Of a stretch of DNA of 64,000 nt, positions 18,278-27,257 are shown piece by piece. Both the position numbers and the translations under genes were made by a program. Source of the stretch: JBKEBQ01 sp047973225. Its GTDB lineage: Bacteria; Bacillota_I; Bacilli_A; Erysipelotrichales; Erysipelotrichaceae. The DNA is taken from assembly GCA_047973225.1 (NCBI GenBank), contig JBKEBQ010000043.1, forward strand, positions 1-64,000, in the 5' to 3' direction. Under the pieces are notes generated by a model. That model made no database searches. It was not told the origin of the DNA and saw only the letters and a list, made by a program, of their open reading frames with translations. How positions within the stretch are numbered: the stretch's first letter is position 1; every line of letters starts with the position of its first letter.

Positions 18278-18349
18278 GCTTATTGGCTACAAGGTTCCGC
18301 TGGTTGCAAAATTATGAACATTTGTATTACGGAAAGAAGGAGTATAGAG
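18278..18349 (+). promoter_or_regulatory. rplS 5' leader, candidate L19 leader RNA
   Basis: A leader of about 70 bases contains GGCTACAAGG...CCGCTGGTTGC, where GCAA/TTGC and GGTT-type pairings are possible. Bacillota rplS genes often carry an L19-binding autoregulatory leader. The position fits, but covariance was not tested. Confidence 0.4.
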
Positions 18350-18697
18350 ATGAACTTAAAATTAGTTAATGAAGTAACAAAAAATCAATTGAAAGCAGAT
18401 CTTCCTGAAATCAGAAGTGGTTCAACAGTGAAAGTGCATGTTCGTATTAAAGAGGGTGACAAATCAAGAATTCAGATTTTTGAAGGAATTGTAGTTGCAA
18501 AGAGTGGAGGCGGAATTGCAGAAACGTTTACAGTAAGAAAAATTTCGAACCAAATTGGAGTGGAAAGAACTTTTCCATTACATTCACCAATCATTGATAA
18601 AATTGAAGTAACACGTCGTGGTAAAGTAAGAAGAAATAAATTGACATACTTAAAAGGACGTAGTGGAAAAGCTTCTAGAATTAAAGAAATTAGATAA
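18350..18697 (+). CDS. rplS: 50S ribosomal protein L19
   Basis: L19, 115 aa, sits at the 30S-50S interface. Seen: [40 protein letters not shown] and the basic [22 protein letters not shown] end. ATG 18350 follows AAGAAGGAG; an earlier in-frame start at 18314 would put 12 extra residues in front and lies in the leader. Confidence 0.97.
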   Translation: MNLKLVNEVTKNQLKADLPEIRSGSTVKVHVRIKEGDKSRIQIFEGIVVAKSGGGIAETFTVRKISNQIGVERTFPLHSPIIDKIEVTRRGKVRRNKLTYLKGRSGKASRIKEIR

Positions 18698-18701
18698 GTT
18701 A

Positions 18702-18733
18702 AGTATATGCAATTCGCATATGCTTTTTCTTTT
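18702..18733 (+). terminator. rplS terminator
   Basis: AGTATATGC pairs with GCATATGCT (9 bp, one G-T) around AATTC, followed by a T-rich run. Confidence 0.75.
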
Positions 18734-18749
18734 GAAATAGACATGAATA

Positions 18750-18758
18750 TGATATACT
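18750..18758 (+). promoter_or_regulatory. lepB (first copy) extended -10
   Basis: TGA followed by TATACT (18753-18758), 18 bases before the ATG; TTGAAA lies 15 bp upstream of it. Confidence 0.5.
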
Positions 18759-18776
18759 ATTTTGGCGAGGCACATT

Positions 18777-19382
18777 ATGTTAGAAAAAATGCGAAAAGAA
18801 TCAAAAAAAAGAAAAATTCAAATTGAAGTAATGGATTTCATTAGGTCAATACTTTTGTGTATTGTCGTTATGTATCTATGTTTGTCATTTTTGTTTCGTC
18901 CAGTAACGGTTGTTGGTGCAAGTATGTATCCTGCCTTAGAAGATGGCGAAAGTGGTTTTTCGAATGTTGTTACTACCTTTGTTTCAAATCCCAAACGTTT
19001 TGATATTGTCGTAGTAAAGCATAAAGAAGTAAAAAACAGCGAAGAAGAAATTTCTTTATGGGTAAAAAGAGTGATTGGACTACCTAATGAAACGATTGAA
19101 TATAGAAATGATCAGCTGTATGTTGATGGAAAAAAAATGGCTGAATCTTTTTTGAATAAGGCTTATGTGAAAAGTGAAACCAATAATGGAGAAAGATTAT
19201 TCACAAATGATTATGGGCCGATTACGTTGGGTAAAAACGAGTATTTGTTATTAGGAGATAACCGTTTGGTATCTAAGGATTCAAGGTATGAATCGGTGGG
19301 TCCATTTAAACTCAGTGATATCGTTAGCAAGTATATTTTGGTGGTATATCCTTTCGACAAGATGGGGTATATAAAAAAATAG
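18777..19382 (+). CDS. lepB: Signal peptidase I (first tandem copy)
   Basis: A 201-aa type I signal peptidase that cleaves Sec and Tat signal peptides at the outer membrane face. One N-terminal membrane helix (about residues 20-42). The catalytic Ser is in GASMYP near residue 48, the catalytic Lys in VKRVIGLPNE near residue 97, and LLGDNRLVSKDSR is the conserved box. ATG 18777 follows GCGAGG by 6 bases. A second, shorter paralogue follows 76 bases later with its own -10. The two share order and motifs but differ widely in sequence, so the duplication is old. Confidence 0.95.
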   Translation: MLEKMRKESKKRKIQIEVMDFIRSILLCIVVMYLCLSFLFRPVTVVGASMYPALEDGESGFSNVVTTFVSNPKRFDIVVVKHKEVKNSEEEISLWVKRVIGLPNETIEYRNDQLYVDGKKMAESFLNKAYVKSETNNGERLFTNDYGPITLGKNEYLLLGDNRLVSKDSRYESVGPFKLSDIVSKYILVVYPFDKMGYIKK

Positions 19383-19423
19383 TACTAAATAGTGGGAATG
19401 TTATGTTTAATTTATAATAAAAA

Positions 19424-19432
19424 TGGTATACT
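19424..19432 (+). promoter_or_regulatory. lepB (second copy) extended -10
   Basis: TGG followed by TATACT (19427-19432), 27 bases before the second lepB. Confidence 0.55.
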
Positions 19433-19458
19433 AAATATAGCATAAGGAAGCTATTGAT

Positions 19459-20040
19459 ATGGTGAAAAATAAAAACAATTCTAAAGAAAATCCAACTATG
19501 AAAGAAATTGTGAGTTTTGCAAGAATTCTACTCATGTGTTTTGTTTTAGTTTTTTTAATAAATAATTTATTTACAAGACATGTTGTCGTAGAGGGTAACA
19601 GTATGTGGCCAACGCTTCATAATGAAGAAGAAGGATTTACAAATATATTTTCAGTATTATTTTTAAAAGATATCAATCGTTTTGACATTGTGGTAGTTAA
19701 AGGAAAAGATACGAATACAGATTGGATTAAAAGGATTATTGGTTTACCTGGTGAAGAAATTGTATATAAAAATGATGAACTTTTCATTAATGGGAAATAT
19801 GTGGAAGAACCTTTTTTGGATGAGGTTTATGTAAAAGAAGTAAAGCAGCAAAATCACGGCGTCTTTACTGAAAATTTTGGACCTATTGTATTGGGTGAAG
19901 ATGAGTACTTTTTAATGGGTGATAATCGAATTGTTTCTCATGATTCAAGAGCAGTAGGTTGTTTCGGTATTCATGATATTGAAAGTAAGAGTTTATTTGT
20001 ATTACAACCATTTAAAAAATTTCGCTATGTAGTGCAATGA
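19459..20040 (+). CDS. lepB: Signal peptidase I (second tandem copy)
   Basis: A 193-aa type I signal peptidase with a single N-terminal helix (about residues 18-37), GNSMWP with the Ser near residue 48, IKRIIGLPGE with the catalytic Lys near 90, and LMGDNRIVSHDSR. All catalytic residues are present, so both copies look active. Having two in a row suggests either different substrate preference or dose. AAGGAAG precedes ATG 19459. rbgA follows closely. Confidence 0.95.
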   Translation: MVKNKNNSKENPTMKEIVSFARILLMCFVLVFLINNLFTRHVVVEGNSMWPTLHNEEEGFTNIFSVLFLKDINRFDIVVVKGKDTNTDWIKRIIGLPGEEIVYKNDELFINGKYVEEPFLDEVYVKEVKQQNHGVFTENFGPIVLGEDEYFLMGDNRIVSHDSRAVGCFGIHDIESKSLFVLQPFKKFRYVVQ

Positions 20041-20099
20041 TGTAGTGCGTGTCTATGAGAAACAAATCAATTTATAAAAAGAACAAGGAAGTGAATGTA

Positions 20100-20990
20100 G
20101 TGGTGGAAAAAATGCATAATAAAAGAGCATTGAAAACGAATATCCAATGGTTTCCAGGACATATGACAAAAGCCAAACGGGAAATGCAAGAAAAATTGGA
20201 TCTTGTAGACATGGTTATTGAGATTCGTGATGCACGAATTCCCAATGCTAGTAATAATCCATTGATTGATGAATTGTCTATGCACAAACCGCGCTTGATC
20301 ATTTTGAGTAAGAAGGATAAAGCGGATATCGTATCGACAAGGGCGTGGACTATGGAGTTGAGTGATAAGAAAAATAGCTGCATTGCTTTGGATGTGTTAC
20401 ACAAAAATTATAAGCAACAAGTGATTACGATTGTACATGAAATGATGCATGAAAAACGCGAGAAACAGCGTTCACGGGGAATAAATCCCCGCGCAACACG
20501 TTGCATGGTTTGCGGAATTCCCAATGTTGGCAAATCAACTTTTATCAATCGCATGGCTACTAAAAAAATTCTGGATACGGCTGATCGTCCTGGTGTTACC
20601 AAAGCGTTACGCTGGGTAAAGATTTCAAAGGAAATAGATTTATTGGATACACCGGGAGTGTTATGGCCTAAATTTGAAGATGAAGAAGTGGGGATGTTGC
20701 TTGCTGTGACGGGTGCCATTCGAGATCAAATTTTACCTTTGGAAGAAGTCGCATATTATGCATTAAAATTTTTAAAGAGCGAGTATGCACAAAGTTTGTG
20801 TTCCTATTATAATGTAGAGCTTATTCAAAATAATGAACAAATGTTTCGCGCAATTGCGCTTTCAAAAGGATTTTTAAAAAGCGGGAATGAAGTGGATATG
20901 ACGCGTACGATTGAAACTTTTTTAAGAGATATTCGTGACAATTGTTTTGGACCTATCACTTGGGAGTTGTGTGATGCAAACCGAAAATAA
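20100..20990 (+). CDS. rbgA: Ribosome biogenesis GTPase RbgA (YlqF)
   Basis: Circularly permuted GTPase for late 50S assembly. The order is G4 (LSKKDKAD), then G1 (GIPNVGKSTFINR), then G3 (DTPGVLWPK), as expected. IQWFPGHMTKAKREM is the N-terminal signature. The start is uncertain. GTG 20100 (296 aa) has AAGGAAG 8 bases before it; GTG 20049 would add 17 residues but lacks a binding site. The order rplS-lepB-rbgA-rnhB matches other Bacillota. The end overlaps rnhB by 17 bases. Confidence 0.93.
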   Translation: MVEKMHNKRALKTNIQWFPGHMTKAKREMQEKLDLVDMVIEIRDARIPNASNNPLIDELSMHKPRLIILSKKDKADIVSTRAWTMELSDKKNSCIALDVLHKNYKQQVITIVHEMMHEKREKQRSRGINPRATRCMVCGIPNVGKSTFINRMATKKILDTADRPGVTKALRWVKISKEIDLLDTPGVLWPKFEDEEVGMLLAVTGAIRDQILPLEEVAYYALKFLKSEYAQSLCSYYNVELIQNNEQMFRAIALSKGFLKSGNEVDMTRTIETFLRDIRDNCFGPITWELCDANRK

Positions 20991-21579
20991 ATACGAGCAA
21001 GCGTTTTGGGATAAAGGATATACATACGTTGTCGGATTGGATGAAGCAGGACGTGGACCAATTGCAGGCCCACTTGTCGTCGCAGCTGTAATATTTCCAC
21101 AAGGCTATGCACATCCTTACATTTATGATTCAAAGAAATTAAGCGAAAAAAAACGCGAAATGCTGTTTGATGAAATTACGGAGGATGCTATTGAATTTCA
21201 TATTCTTGTTGTTGATGTACAAACAATTGATAAACAAAATATTTATCGTGCTACACAAAATGCAATGCATTCGTTGGTAATGTCGTGTATCCATAAGGAT
21301 GCAGTATTGAGCGATGCGATGCCATTACCCGATCTTCCATTGCCATTAACGTCTTTAATTAAAGGTGATCAAAAAAGCGTTAGCATTGCTGCCGCTAGTA
21401 TTTTAGCAAAGGTCACAAGAGATCGAATTATGATAGAATACGATAAACAATACCCACAATATGGCTTTGCACAACACAAAGGGTATCCAACAAAACAGCA
21501 CAAGGAAGCACTGCAAACACATGGGGTATTGTCAATTCATCGAAAAAGTTATGCACCAGTAATAAATGCTTTAAAATAA
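20974..21579 (+). CDS. rnhB: Ribonuclease HII
   Basis: A 201-aa enzyme that cuts RNA in RNA-DNA hybrids and removes single ribonucleotides. GLDEAGRGPIAGPL near residue 20 carries the Asp-Glu pair; DSKKLSEKKR and AAASILAKVTRDR follow, and YPQYGFAQHKGYPT is the C-terminal family motif. ATG 20974 has GGGAG 7 bases upstream and starts inside rbgA. Confidence 0.96.
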   Translation: MQTENKYEQAFWDKGYTYVVGLDEAGRGPIAGPLVVAAVIFPQGYAHPYIYDSKKLSEKKREMLFDEITEDAIEFHILVVDVQTIDKQNIYRATQNAMHSLVMSCIHKDAVLSDAMPLPDLPLPLTSLIKGDQKSVSIAAASILAKVTRDRIMIEYDKQYPQYGFAQHKGYPTKQHKEALQTHGVLSIHRKSYAPVINALK

Positions 21580-21653
21580 GCATTTGACATCTAACAACAA
21601 AAAGGTGTCTTTTTTTGTTAGGATTTTTTAGTCTAAACTACTATATAATCTTA

Positions 21654-22394
21654 ATGAAATCAAAAAGAAAACAGATTCTTGCGTATGCAATGAAATACAA
21701 TGGCGAATATCATAAAATCAAAAAAGCAATTCAACAACAAGAACCCTACGAGGAATTTATATATCATGGAAATTATATATGCATTGAAGATGAGGATTAT
21801 CCAAAAGAATTGTATGAATTGCAAAATCCTCCATTTATTCTTTTTTATAAAGGTGATATCCGTATTTTAAAAAGAGAAGGTATCACCGTGATAGGAACAA
21901 GAAATATGAGCGATGTAGGGAAAGCTTATTGCGACTTGGTAAATATCCATTTACCAAGTCATTATGCTATTATAAGTGGATTAGCCATGGGAGTTGATGG
22001 ATATATCCATACGTGTGCTTTAAAAAAGCGAAAAACAATTGCGGTTATTGGCTGTGGGATTGATTATATCTATCCATATGCACATAAAGACTTGTACAAA
22101 GAAATTGCAGAAAAACATTTACTTCTAAGTGAATATCCAGCTGTAACAAAACCATTTGCACATCATTTTCCATGGCGAAATCGTTTATTAGCAGCATTAT
22201 CACAAGCGTTGATTATCATAGAAGCAAAACAAAAAAGTGGGACGATGTTGACGGTGAATTATGCACTAACATTGAATCGTGAAATTTATTGTTTTCCTCA
22301 CAATTTAATGAACAAAACAGGAGGTGGTTGTAACGCTTTGATTCGCGAAGGTGCAAATGTCTTTGTTGATGCTGAAGATATAGCAGATTTATAA
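21654..22394 (+). CDS. dprA: DNA processing protein DprA, short form
   Basis: DprA loads RecA on incoming single-stranded DNA during transformation. The Rossmann-like core is complete: ITVIGTRNMSDVG, ISGLAMGVDGYIHTCAL, AVIGCGIDYIYP, FPWRNRLLAALSQALIIIEAKQKSGTM. At 246 aa it lacks the C-terminal winged helix of many DprA proteins. The start is odd: ATG 21654 has no ribosome binding site and lies four bases after a TATAAT (21644-21649), as for a leaderless or nearly leaderless message. A TTG at 21615 behind AAAGGTG is the alternative. topA follows. Confidence 0.88.
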   Translation: MKSKRKQILAYAMKYNGEYHKIKKAIQQQEPYEEFIYHGNYICIEDEDYPKELYELQNPPFILFYKGDIRILKREGITVIGTRNMSDVGKAYCDLVNIHLPSHYAIISGLAMGVDGYIHTCALKKRKTIAVIGCGIDYIYPYAHKDLYKEIAEKHLLLSEYPAVTKPFAHHFPWRNRLLAALSQALIIIEAKQKSGTMLTVNYALTLNREIYCFPHNLMNKTGGGCNALIREGANVFVDAEDIADL

Positions 22395-22398
22395 ATAG

Positions 22399-22428
22399 TT
22401 GACAAACAGTAGGAGATGTAACTATACT
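22399..22428 (+). promoter_or_regulatory. topA promoter
   Basis: TTGACA (22399-22404), 18 bp, TATACT (22423-22428), 25 bases before the ATG. Confidence 0.75.
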
Positions 22429-22453
22429 ATTGACAAGAATATGTGGAGGCAGT

Positions 22454-24619
22454 ATGAAAAAATTAGTAATTGTGGAATCACCATCGAAATCCAAAACAAT
22501 TGAAAAATATCTTGGCAATGAGTATCATGTAGTGTCCAGTAAAGGACATGTACGTGATTTATCAAAATCAGGAAAAGAACGACTAGGGATTGATGTAGAA
22601 AATGATTTCAAACCCAAATATACAATAAGTAAAGAAAAAAAAGATGTAGTAAAAGAGTTGAAAGCATTGGCGAATAAGAGTGATGAAGTATATTTGGCAA
22701 GTGATCTCGACCGCGAAGGTGAGGCCATCGCTTGGCATTTAGCAGATGTGTTAGGGTTGGATGCAAAAGATAATAATCGAATTATTTTTAATGAAATTAC
22801 GAAACCAGCAATTTTGGAGGCGGTAGAACACCCACGAAAAATTGATATGAACCTTGTCCATTCACAAGAGGCACGAAGAATGGTGGATCGAATTATTGGC
22901 TTTAAACTTTCAAGTCTGTTACGTAATAAAATCAAATCAAAATCAGCAGGGCGAGTACAGTCGGTTGCGCTGCGACTTATTTGCGAACGCGAAGCGGAAA
23001 TACGAAAATTTGTTAGTGAAGAATATTGGACGATTGAGGCAGACATCCAAAAAGATCAGATGGATTTTGTTGCTGAATTGAAAAAAGTTGACAATAAAAA
23101 GGCAAAACTAGCCAACAAAGAAGAAAGTGATGCGATCATTGCCCGTTGTCAGGGTGATTTTAAAATCGCTTCCGTAGAAAAAAAAGTTAAAAAGAAAAAA
23201 CCAAAAACACCATTTATTACATCTACCTTGCAACAGGAGGCATCTACAAAATTAGGGTTTAGTGCTAAGCGAACAATGCAAATTGCGCAAAAATTATATG
23301 AAGGTGTTGAAGTTAAAAGTGGCATTGAAGGGTTAATTTCTTATATGCGTACCGATTCTACGCGTTTGAGTGATACTTTTGTTGAGAGTGCGCTATCTTT
23401 TATTGAAGATACCTATGGCAAGCAATATGTGGGAAGTGTGAAACAAAAAAAGGTGGAAGGCGCACAAGATGCCCATGAAGCTTGTCGACCAACCGATATC
23501 ACAAGAACTCCAGAGTCGATTCAAAAGTATTTGACACCAGAACAATATAAAGTATATAAACTCATTTATGCACGTGCGCTTGCTTCACTTATGGCTGCTG
23601 CTGAGAGCGATAGTGTAAATGCGATCATTATTCAAAACGGATGCGAGTTTAGCGCAAATGGCAGTACTTTAAAATTTGATGGATATTTAAAAATCTATGG
23701 TGACTATGAAAGCAGCAAAGATGTCGTATTGCCAGAGCTGAACGTTGATGAAATCTTAGATAAGGTTAAGTTGGAAGGATTGCAACATTTTAGTGAGCCA
23801 CCAAAACGATACAGTGAAGCGCGGTTGATTAAAGTGATGGAGGAATTGGGGATTGGAAGACCATCAACCTATGCTTCCATTATTGATACTCTTCAAGTTC
23901 GCGCCTATGTAAATTTAAAAAGAGCGAGTGAAGGTGGGAAGACAAAAGTCTTTTTTCCAACCGAACAAGGAGAATTGACAGATCTTAAGCTACAAGAATT
24001 TTTCCAAAGCGTTATCAATGTGAAATATACAGCCGGTATGGAAGAAACTTTAGATGATATTGCTCTTGGAAAAAAAGAAAAGGTGAAGGAATTACGATCT
24101 TTTTATGAAAACTTTGAACCATTGCTTATCAAAGCTTATGACGGTATGGAAAAAATCGAAGCTGAAAAGACAGGCGACATTTGTCCTGAATGTGGTGGTG
24201 ATTTGGTTATTCGAAAAGGTCGATATGGTGATTTTGTGGCGTGCGGAAATTATCCTAATTGTAAATATATAAAGCAAAACGAGGAGGATAAAACGGATGA
24301 AACGTGTCCGAATTGCGGTGGACCATTGATCAAAAAGCGGGGACGTTTTGGTGAGTTTTTTGCGTGTGCGAATTATCCCGAATGTAAGTATATAAAATCC
24401 GATAAAAAACCTCCGGAGCCAACAGGTGAACAGTGTCCCGAATGTGGGGAAGAATTGGTGAGAAGAAAATCACGTTTTGGAAAAGATTTTGTTGGGTGTA
24501 GTGGCTATCCTAAATGTCGCTATATAGAAAAAGCGTCAAAGGAAGAAGAGAAAGAGGCAACAAAGAAAAAGACGAAAAAAACAGTAAAAACGAAGAAAAA
24601 AATAAAAAAAGAGGAATAA
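22454..24619 (+). CDS. topA: DNA topoisomerase I
   Basis: A 721-aa type IA topoisomerase that relaxes negative supercoils. Toprim domain: VIVESPSKSKTIEKYLG and SDLDREGEAIAWH. Active Tyr in ISYMRTDSTR near residue 297. Three C-terminal zinc ribbons follow from about residue 576 (CPECGGDL, CPNCGGPL, CPECGEEL, each with a later GNYPNC-like pair), then a Lys-rich tail of about 25 residues. ATG 22454 has TGGAGG upstream. The stop codon abuts the trmFO start. Confidence 0.97.
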   Translation: MKKLVIVESPSKSKTIEKYLGNEYHVVSSKGHVRDLSKSGKERLGIDVENDFKPKYTISKEKKDVVKELKALANKSDEVYLASDLDREGEAIAWHLADVLGLDAKDNNRIIFNEITKPAILEAVEHPRKIDMNLVHSQEARRMVDRIIGFKLSSLLRNKIKSKSAGRVQSVALRLICEREAEIRKFVSEEYWTIEADIQKDQMDFVAELKKVDNKKAKLANKEESDAIIARCQGDFKIASVEKKVKKKKPKTPFITSTLQQEASTKLGFSAKRTMQIAQKLYEGVEVKSGIEGLISYMRTDSTRLSDTFVESALSFIEDTYGKQYVGSVKQKKVEGAQDAHEACRPTDITRTPESIQKYLTPEQYKVYKLIYARALASLMAAAESDSVNAIIIQNGCEFSANGSTLKFDGYLKIYGDYESSKDVVLPELNVDEILDKVKLEGLQHFSEPPKRYSEARLIKVMEELGIGRPSTYASIIDTLQVRAYVNLKRASEGGKTKVFFPTEQGELTDLKLQEFFQSVINVKYTAGMEETLDDIALGKKEKVKELRSFYENFEPLLIKAYDGMEKIEAEKTGDICPECGGDLVIRKGRYGDFVACGNYPNCKYIKQNEEDKTDETCPNCGGPLIKKRGRFGEFFACANYPECKYIKSDKKPPEPTGEQCPECGEELVRRKSRFGKDFVGCSGYPKCRYIEKASKEEEKEATKKKTKKTVKTKKKIKKEE

Positions 24620-25921
24620 ATGATGAAAGAAGTAATTATAATTGGTGCAGGTTTGGCGGGAAGTGAAGCGTGTTGGCAATTGATCAATCGCGGTATTAAA
24701 GTGAAGCTTTATGAAATGCGACCACAAAAAATGACACCGGCACATCGCAGTGGAGATTTTGCCGAACTGGTTTGTTCGAATTCATTGCGCTCTAATTCGT
24801 TAAATAATGCTGTTGGGATTATGAAAGAGGAGTTGAGGATGCTCAACTCTTTAATTATACGCAGTGCAGACCATCATCAAGTTCCAGCGGGTAGTGCTTT
24901 AGCGGTGGATCGTGAGGCGTTTGCACAAGAAATTAGTAAAACATTAAAAGAACATCCGCTTGTGGAGGTCATCCACGAAGAGGTCACTACAATTCCTGAT
25001 GGGCATGTGATTATTGCGAGTGGACCTTTAACCAGTGATGCATTGAGTAAGAATATTCAAACTTTATGTAATGAAGAATATTTTCATTTTTACGATGCAG
25101 CAGCGCCGATTATTGAAAAGGAAAGTATTGATTTTACAAAAGCATATTATAAATCAAGATACGACAAAGGAGCTGCGGACTATATCAATTGTTCTTTGAA
25201 CAAAGAAGAGTTTGATGTTTTTTATGAAGCGCTTATCCATGCGGAAGTGACACCAATAAAAGAATTTGAGAAAGAAATATATTTTGAAGGTTGTATGCCT
25301 TTTGAAGAAATAGCAAAACGTGGTCCTAAAACATTGACTTTTGGTCCGATGAAACCTGTTGGTTTGGCAAAAAATGAGAATCATCATCCCTATGCAGTAG
25401 TACAATTGCGTCAAGATGATGCAGCAGCAAGTCTATATAATATAGTTGGATTTCAAACACATTTAAAATGGCCTGAACAAAAACGCATTTTACAATTGAT
25501 TCCAGGCTTAGAAAAATGTAATATTGTGCGGTATGGGGTTATGCATAGAAATTCGTATCTCTGTGCACCGAAGTGTTTGAAAGCAACCTATCAATCACAA
25601 ATTCGCGATCATTTGTTTTTTGCGGGACAGTTGTGTGGGGTTGAGGGATATGTTGAGTCTTGTGCCAGTGGCGCCTTAGCGGGGATTAATATGGCACGTT
25701 TACTGCATAATGAAAAACCAATTGTTTTACCACCCACCACAAGTATCGGTGCACAAGCACACTACATTACCCACACAAATCCAAAATATTTTCAACCGAT
25801 GAATGCAAATTTTGGCATTATGAAATTAGATCAGAAGACGAAAAAACAGGAGCGAAAAGTAGCATACGCAAAACAAGCAATATCAGAAATGAAGCGACTT
25901 ATGGAACTTTATAAATTATGA
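24620..25921 (+). CDS. trmFO: tRNA (uracil-54-C5)-methyltransferase TrmFO
   Basis: A 433-aa folate/FAD enzyme that makes T54 of tRNA using methylenetetrahydrofolate. FAD site [15 protein letters not shown] at the N-terminus; [19 protein letters not shown] and [14 protein letters not shown] are family signatures. Begins at the base after the topA stop with GAGGA before it; ATG 24623 is an equal alternative. Its end overlaps the recombinase gene by four bases. The trio topA-trmFO-xerC is a conserved Bacillota arrangement. Confidence 0.97.
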   Translation: MMKEVIIIGAGLAGSEACWQLINRGIKVKLYEMRPQKMTPAHRSGDFAELVCSNSLRSNSLNNAVGIMKEELRMLNSLIIRSADHHQVPAGSALAVDREAFAQEISKTLKEHPLVEVIHEEVTTIPDGHVIIASGPLTSDALSKNIQTLCNEEYFHFYDAAAPIIEKESIDFTKAYYKSRYDKGAADYINCSLNKEEFDVFYEALIHAEVTPIKEFEKEIYFEGCMPFEEIAKRGPKTLTFGPMKPVGLAKNENHHPYAVVQLRQDDAAASLYNIVGFQTHLKWPEQKRILQLIPGLEKCNIVRYGVMHRNSYLCAPKCLKATYQSQIRDHLFFAGQLCGVEGYVESCASGALAGINMARLLHNEKPIVLPPTTSIGAQAHYITHTNPKYFQPMNANFGIMKLDQKTKKQERKVAYAKQAISEMKRLMELYKL

Positions 25922-26832
25922 GATCTTTCATGGAGAAATTTCTTCTATATGTTTATCAAAAAAATTCGGGATCAACCCATACACTAGACGCTTATCGAAG
26001 GGATATACAAGAATTTATTAATTTTGTTGAAAGTGAGGGTGTTTCTAGTTATGAGGCTGTGGATCGGATTGTTGTTCATAATTATATTGTTATGTTGCGC
26101 AATCGCTTTAGCAGTACTGGTCATTTAACAAACAATAGTATTTCAAGAAAATTATCTTCACTGCGCTCTTTTTATCATTACTTGAACGAACAATCATTGC
26201 TCACGCATAATCCATTTTCTTATGTAAAGTCACCAAAAAGGGAAAAACGCATTCCTGAGTTTCTTTTTTATGATGAAGTGGAAACACTATTGGATACTAT
26301 TGATATGTCGAATGATGAAGGTGTACGAAATCGCACCATGTTGGAGCTTATGTATGCGTGTGGTTTGCGGGTTAGTGAAGTTGTGTCTTTAAATATTGAA
26401 AATATTGATTTTCATGAACAAATTGTTAATATTACAGGAAAAGGGGATAAGCAACGATTAGTGCCATTTTATGATGATATGAAAGATTTGCTTTTACAGT
26501 ATCTAACAATACGTCCAAAGTGGGTATGTAAAGAAAAACACAATGTTTTATTTGTGAATAAAAGAGGGGATAAGCTCACCTCGCGAGGTGTGCAATATAT
26601 TTTGGATAAGGTGGCAATGAAAAGTGGATTGTTGATGAAAGTGCATCCGCATATGTTAAGACACAGCTTTGCAACACACTTGCTTGATAATGGAGCAGAT
26701 TTGCGGATTGTGCAAGAATTGCTAGGACATACTTCACTTTCGACGACACAAATTTATGTACATGTTACACAAGAACATCTAAAAAAAACGTACGAACATG
26801 CGCATCCACGGGCACATTCGCAAAAAAAGTAA
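25918..26832 (+). CDS. xerC: Tyrosine recombinase XerC-like
   Basis: A 304-aa site-specific recombinase that would resolve chromosome dimers at dif. N-terminal SAM-like core-binding domain ([15 protein letters not shown]). The catalytic set is complete: Arg in CGLRVSE near residue 146, Lys in GKGDKQR, HxxR in [12 protein letters not shown], His in LLGHTSL, Tyr in TQIYVH. ATG 25918 overlaps the trmFO stop; ATG 25930 is an alternative. In relatives, hslV/hslU and codY often follow; here an island starts right after the stop. The last codons (KK stop) lie in the left 37-bp repeat. Confidence 0.93.
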   Translation: MRSFMEKFLLYVYQKNSGSTHTLDAYRRDIQEFINFVESEGVSSYEAVDRIVVHNYIVMLRNRFSSTGHLTNNSISRKLSSLRSFYHYLNEQSLLTHNPFSYVKSPKREKRIPEFLFYDEVETLLDTIDMSNDEGVRNRTMLELMYACGLRVSEVVSLNIENIDFHEQIVNITGKGDKQRLVPFYDDMKDLLLQYLTIRPKWVCKEKHNVLFVNKRGDKLTSRGVQYILDKVAMKSGLLMKVHPHMLRHSFATHLLDNGADLRIVQELLGHTSLSTTQIYVHVTQEHLKKTYEHAHPRAHSQKK

Positions 26833-26859
26833 AATGCATTGTCAAAACAGGGCTTATAT
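26823..26859 (+). repeat. Left copy of 37-bp direct repeat
   Basis: Matches 31770-31806 at 35 of 37 positions (differences at 26848 and 26851). It contains the xerC stop codon and a TTGTCA. Together the copies bracket the bacteriocin and transposase island. Confidence 0.85.
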
Positions 26860-26940
26860 CTTGATTTTAGAAGCTAAAAACATAAAAAAGTGGCTATTGA
26901 CTCTAATTAAAATGGTTTTGTCAAGAAAATAAGAAAAATT

Positions 26941-27212
26941 ATGATTAGTCTTTCTTTGTTTTTTGTAATCTTAGCCATGGCTGCCCCTGCCTATGCGGCA
27001 ACGGTATATTATCGAGGAAGTGCAGTAAGTTGGGATTATGGTAGATCGCTTAGTGGATTATGGGCTTATTCTAGTGTGCAAAGTGGCATTTATAGCCATA
27101 GTGCTACTATAAACACAACATTTTCTGGATGGAAAAAACCCGGAAAAAAGCGTATGCTGAATAATTTGTAGGATGGTGGGGAACGGCCAGTGATTATTGG
27201 AATTGCAGATAA
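26941..27212 (+). pseudogene. Lactococcin 972-family bacteriocin, broken
   Basis: The start encodes a signal peptide (ISLSLFFVILAMAAPAYA) and a mature part with the lactococcin 972-type pattern (VSWDYGRS, YSSVQSGIYSHSATI, SGWKKPGKK). After GWKKPGKK the frame ends early at 27169-27171. Reading one frame over gives AYAE, a TAA, then FVGWWGTASDYWNCR stop, the expected aromatic C-terminus, ending at 27212. One frameshift and one nonsense codon thus separate the halves. ATG 26941 has no good binding site; the real start may have been ATG 26911, now out of frame by one base. Members of this family block septum formation in target cells. Confidence 0.75.
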
Positions 27213-27257
27213 TTTTATAATTTTTAAGCTATTCTAATATGAATTAGAGGAAATGGT

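Noticed and set aside
22525..23046. 173-codon minus-strand frame opposite topA
   Set aside because: Antisense shadow of a clear topA; Ser-rich low-complexity product.
26833..26940. dif site next to xerC
   Set aside because: No 28-bp sequence with dif-like half-site symmetry was recognised; the 37-bp repeat is not palindromic.
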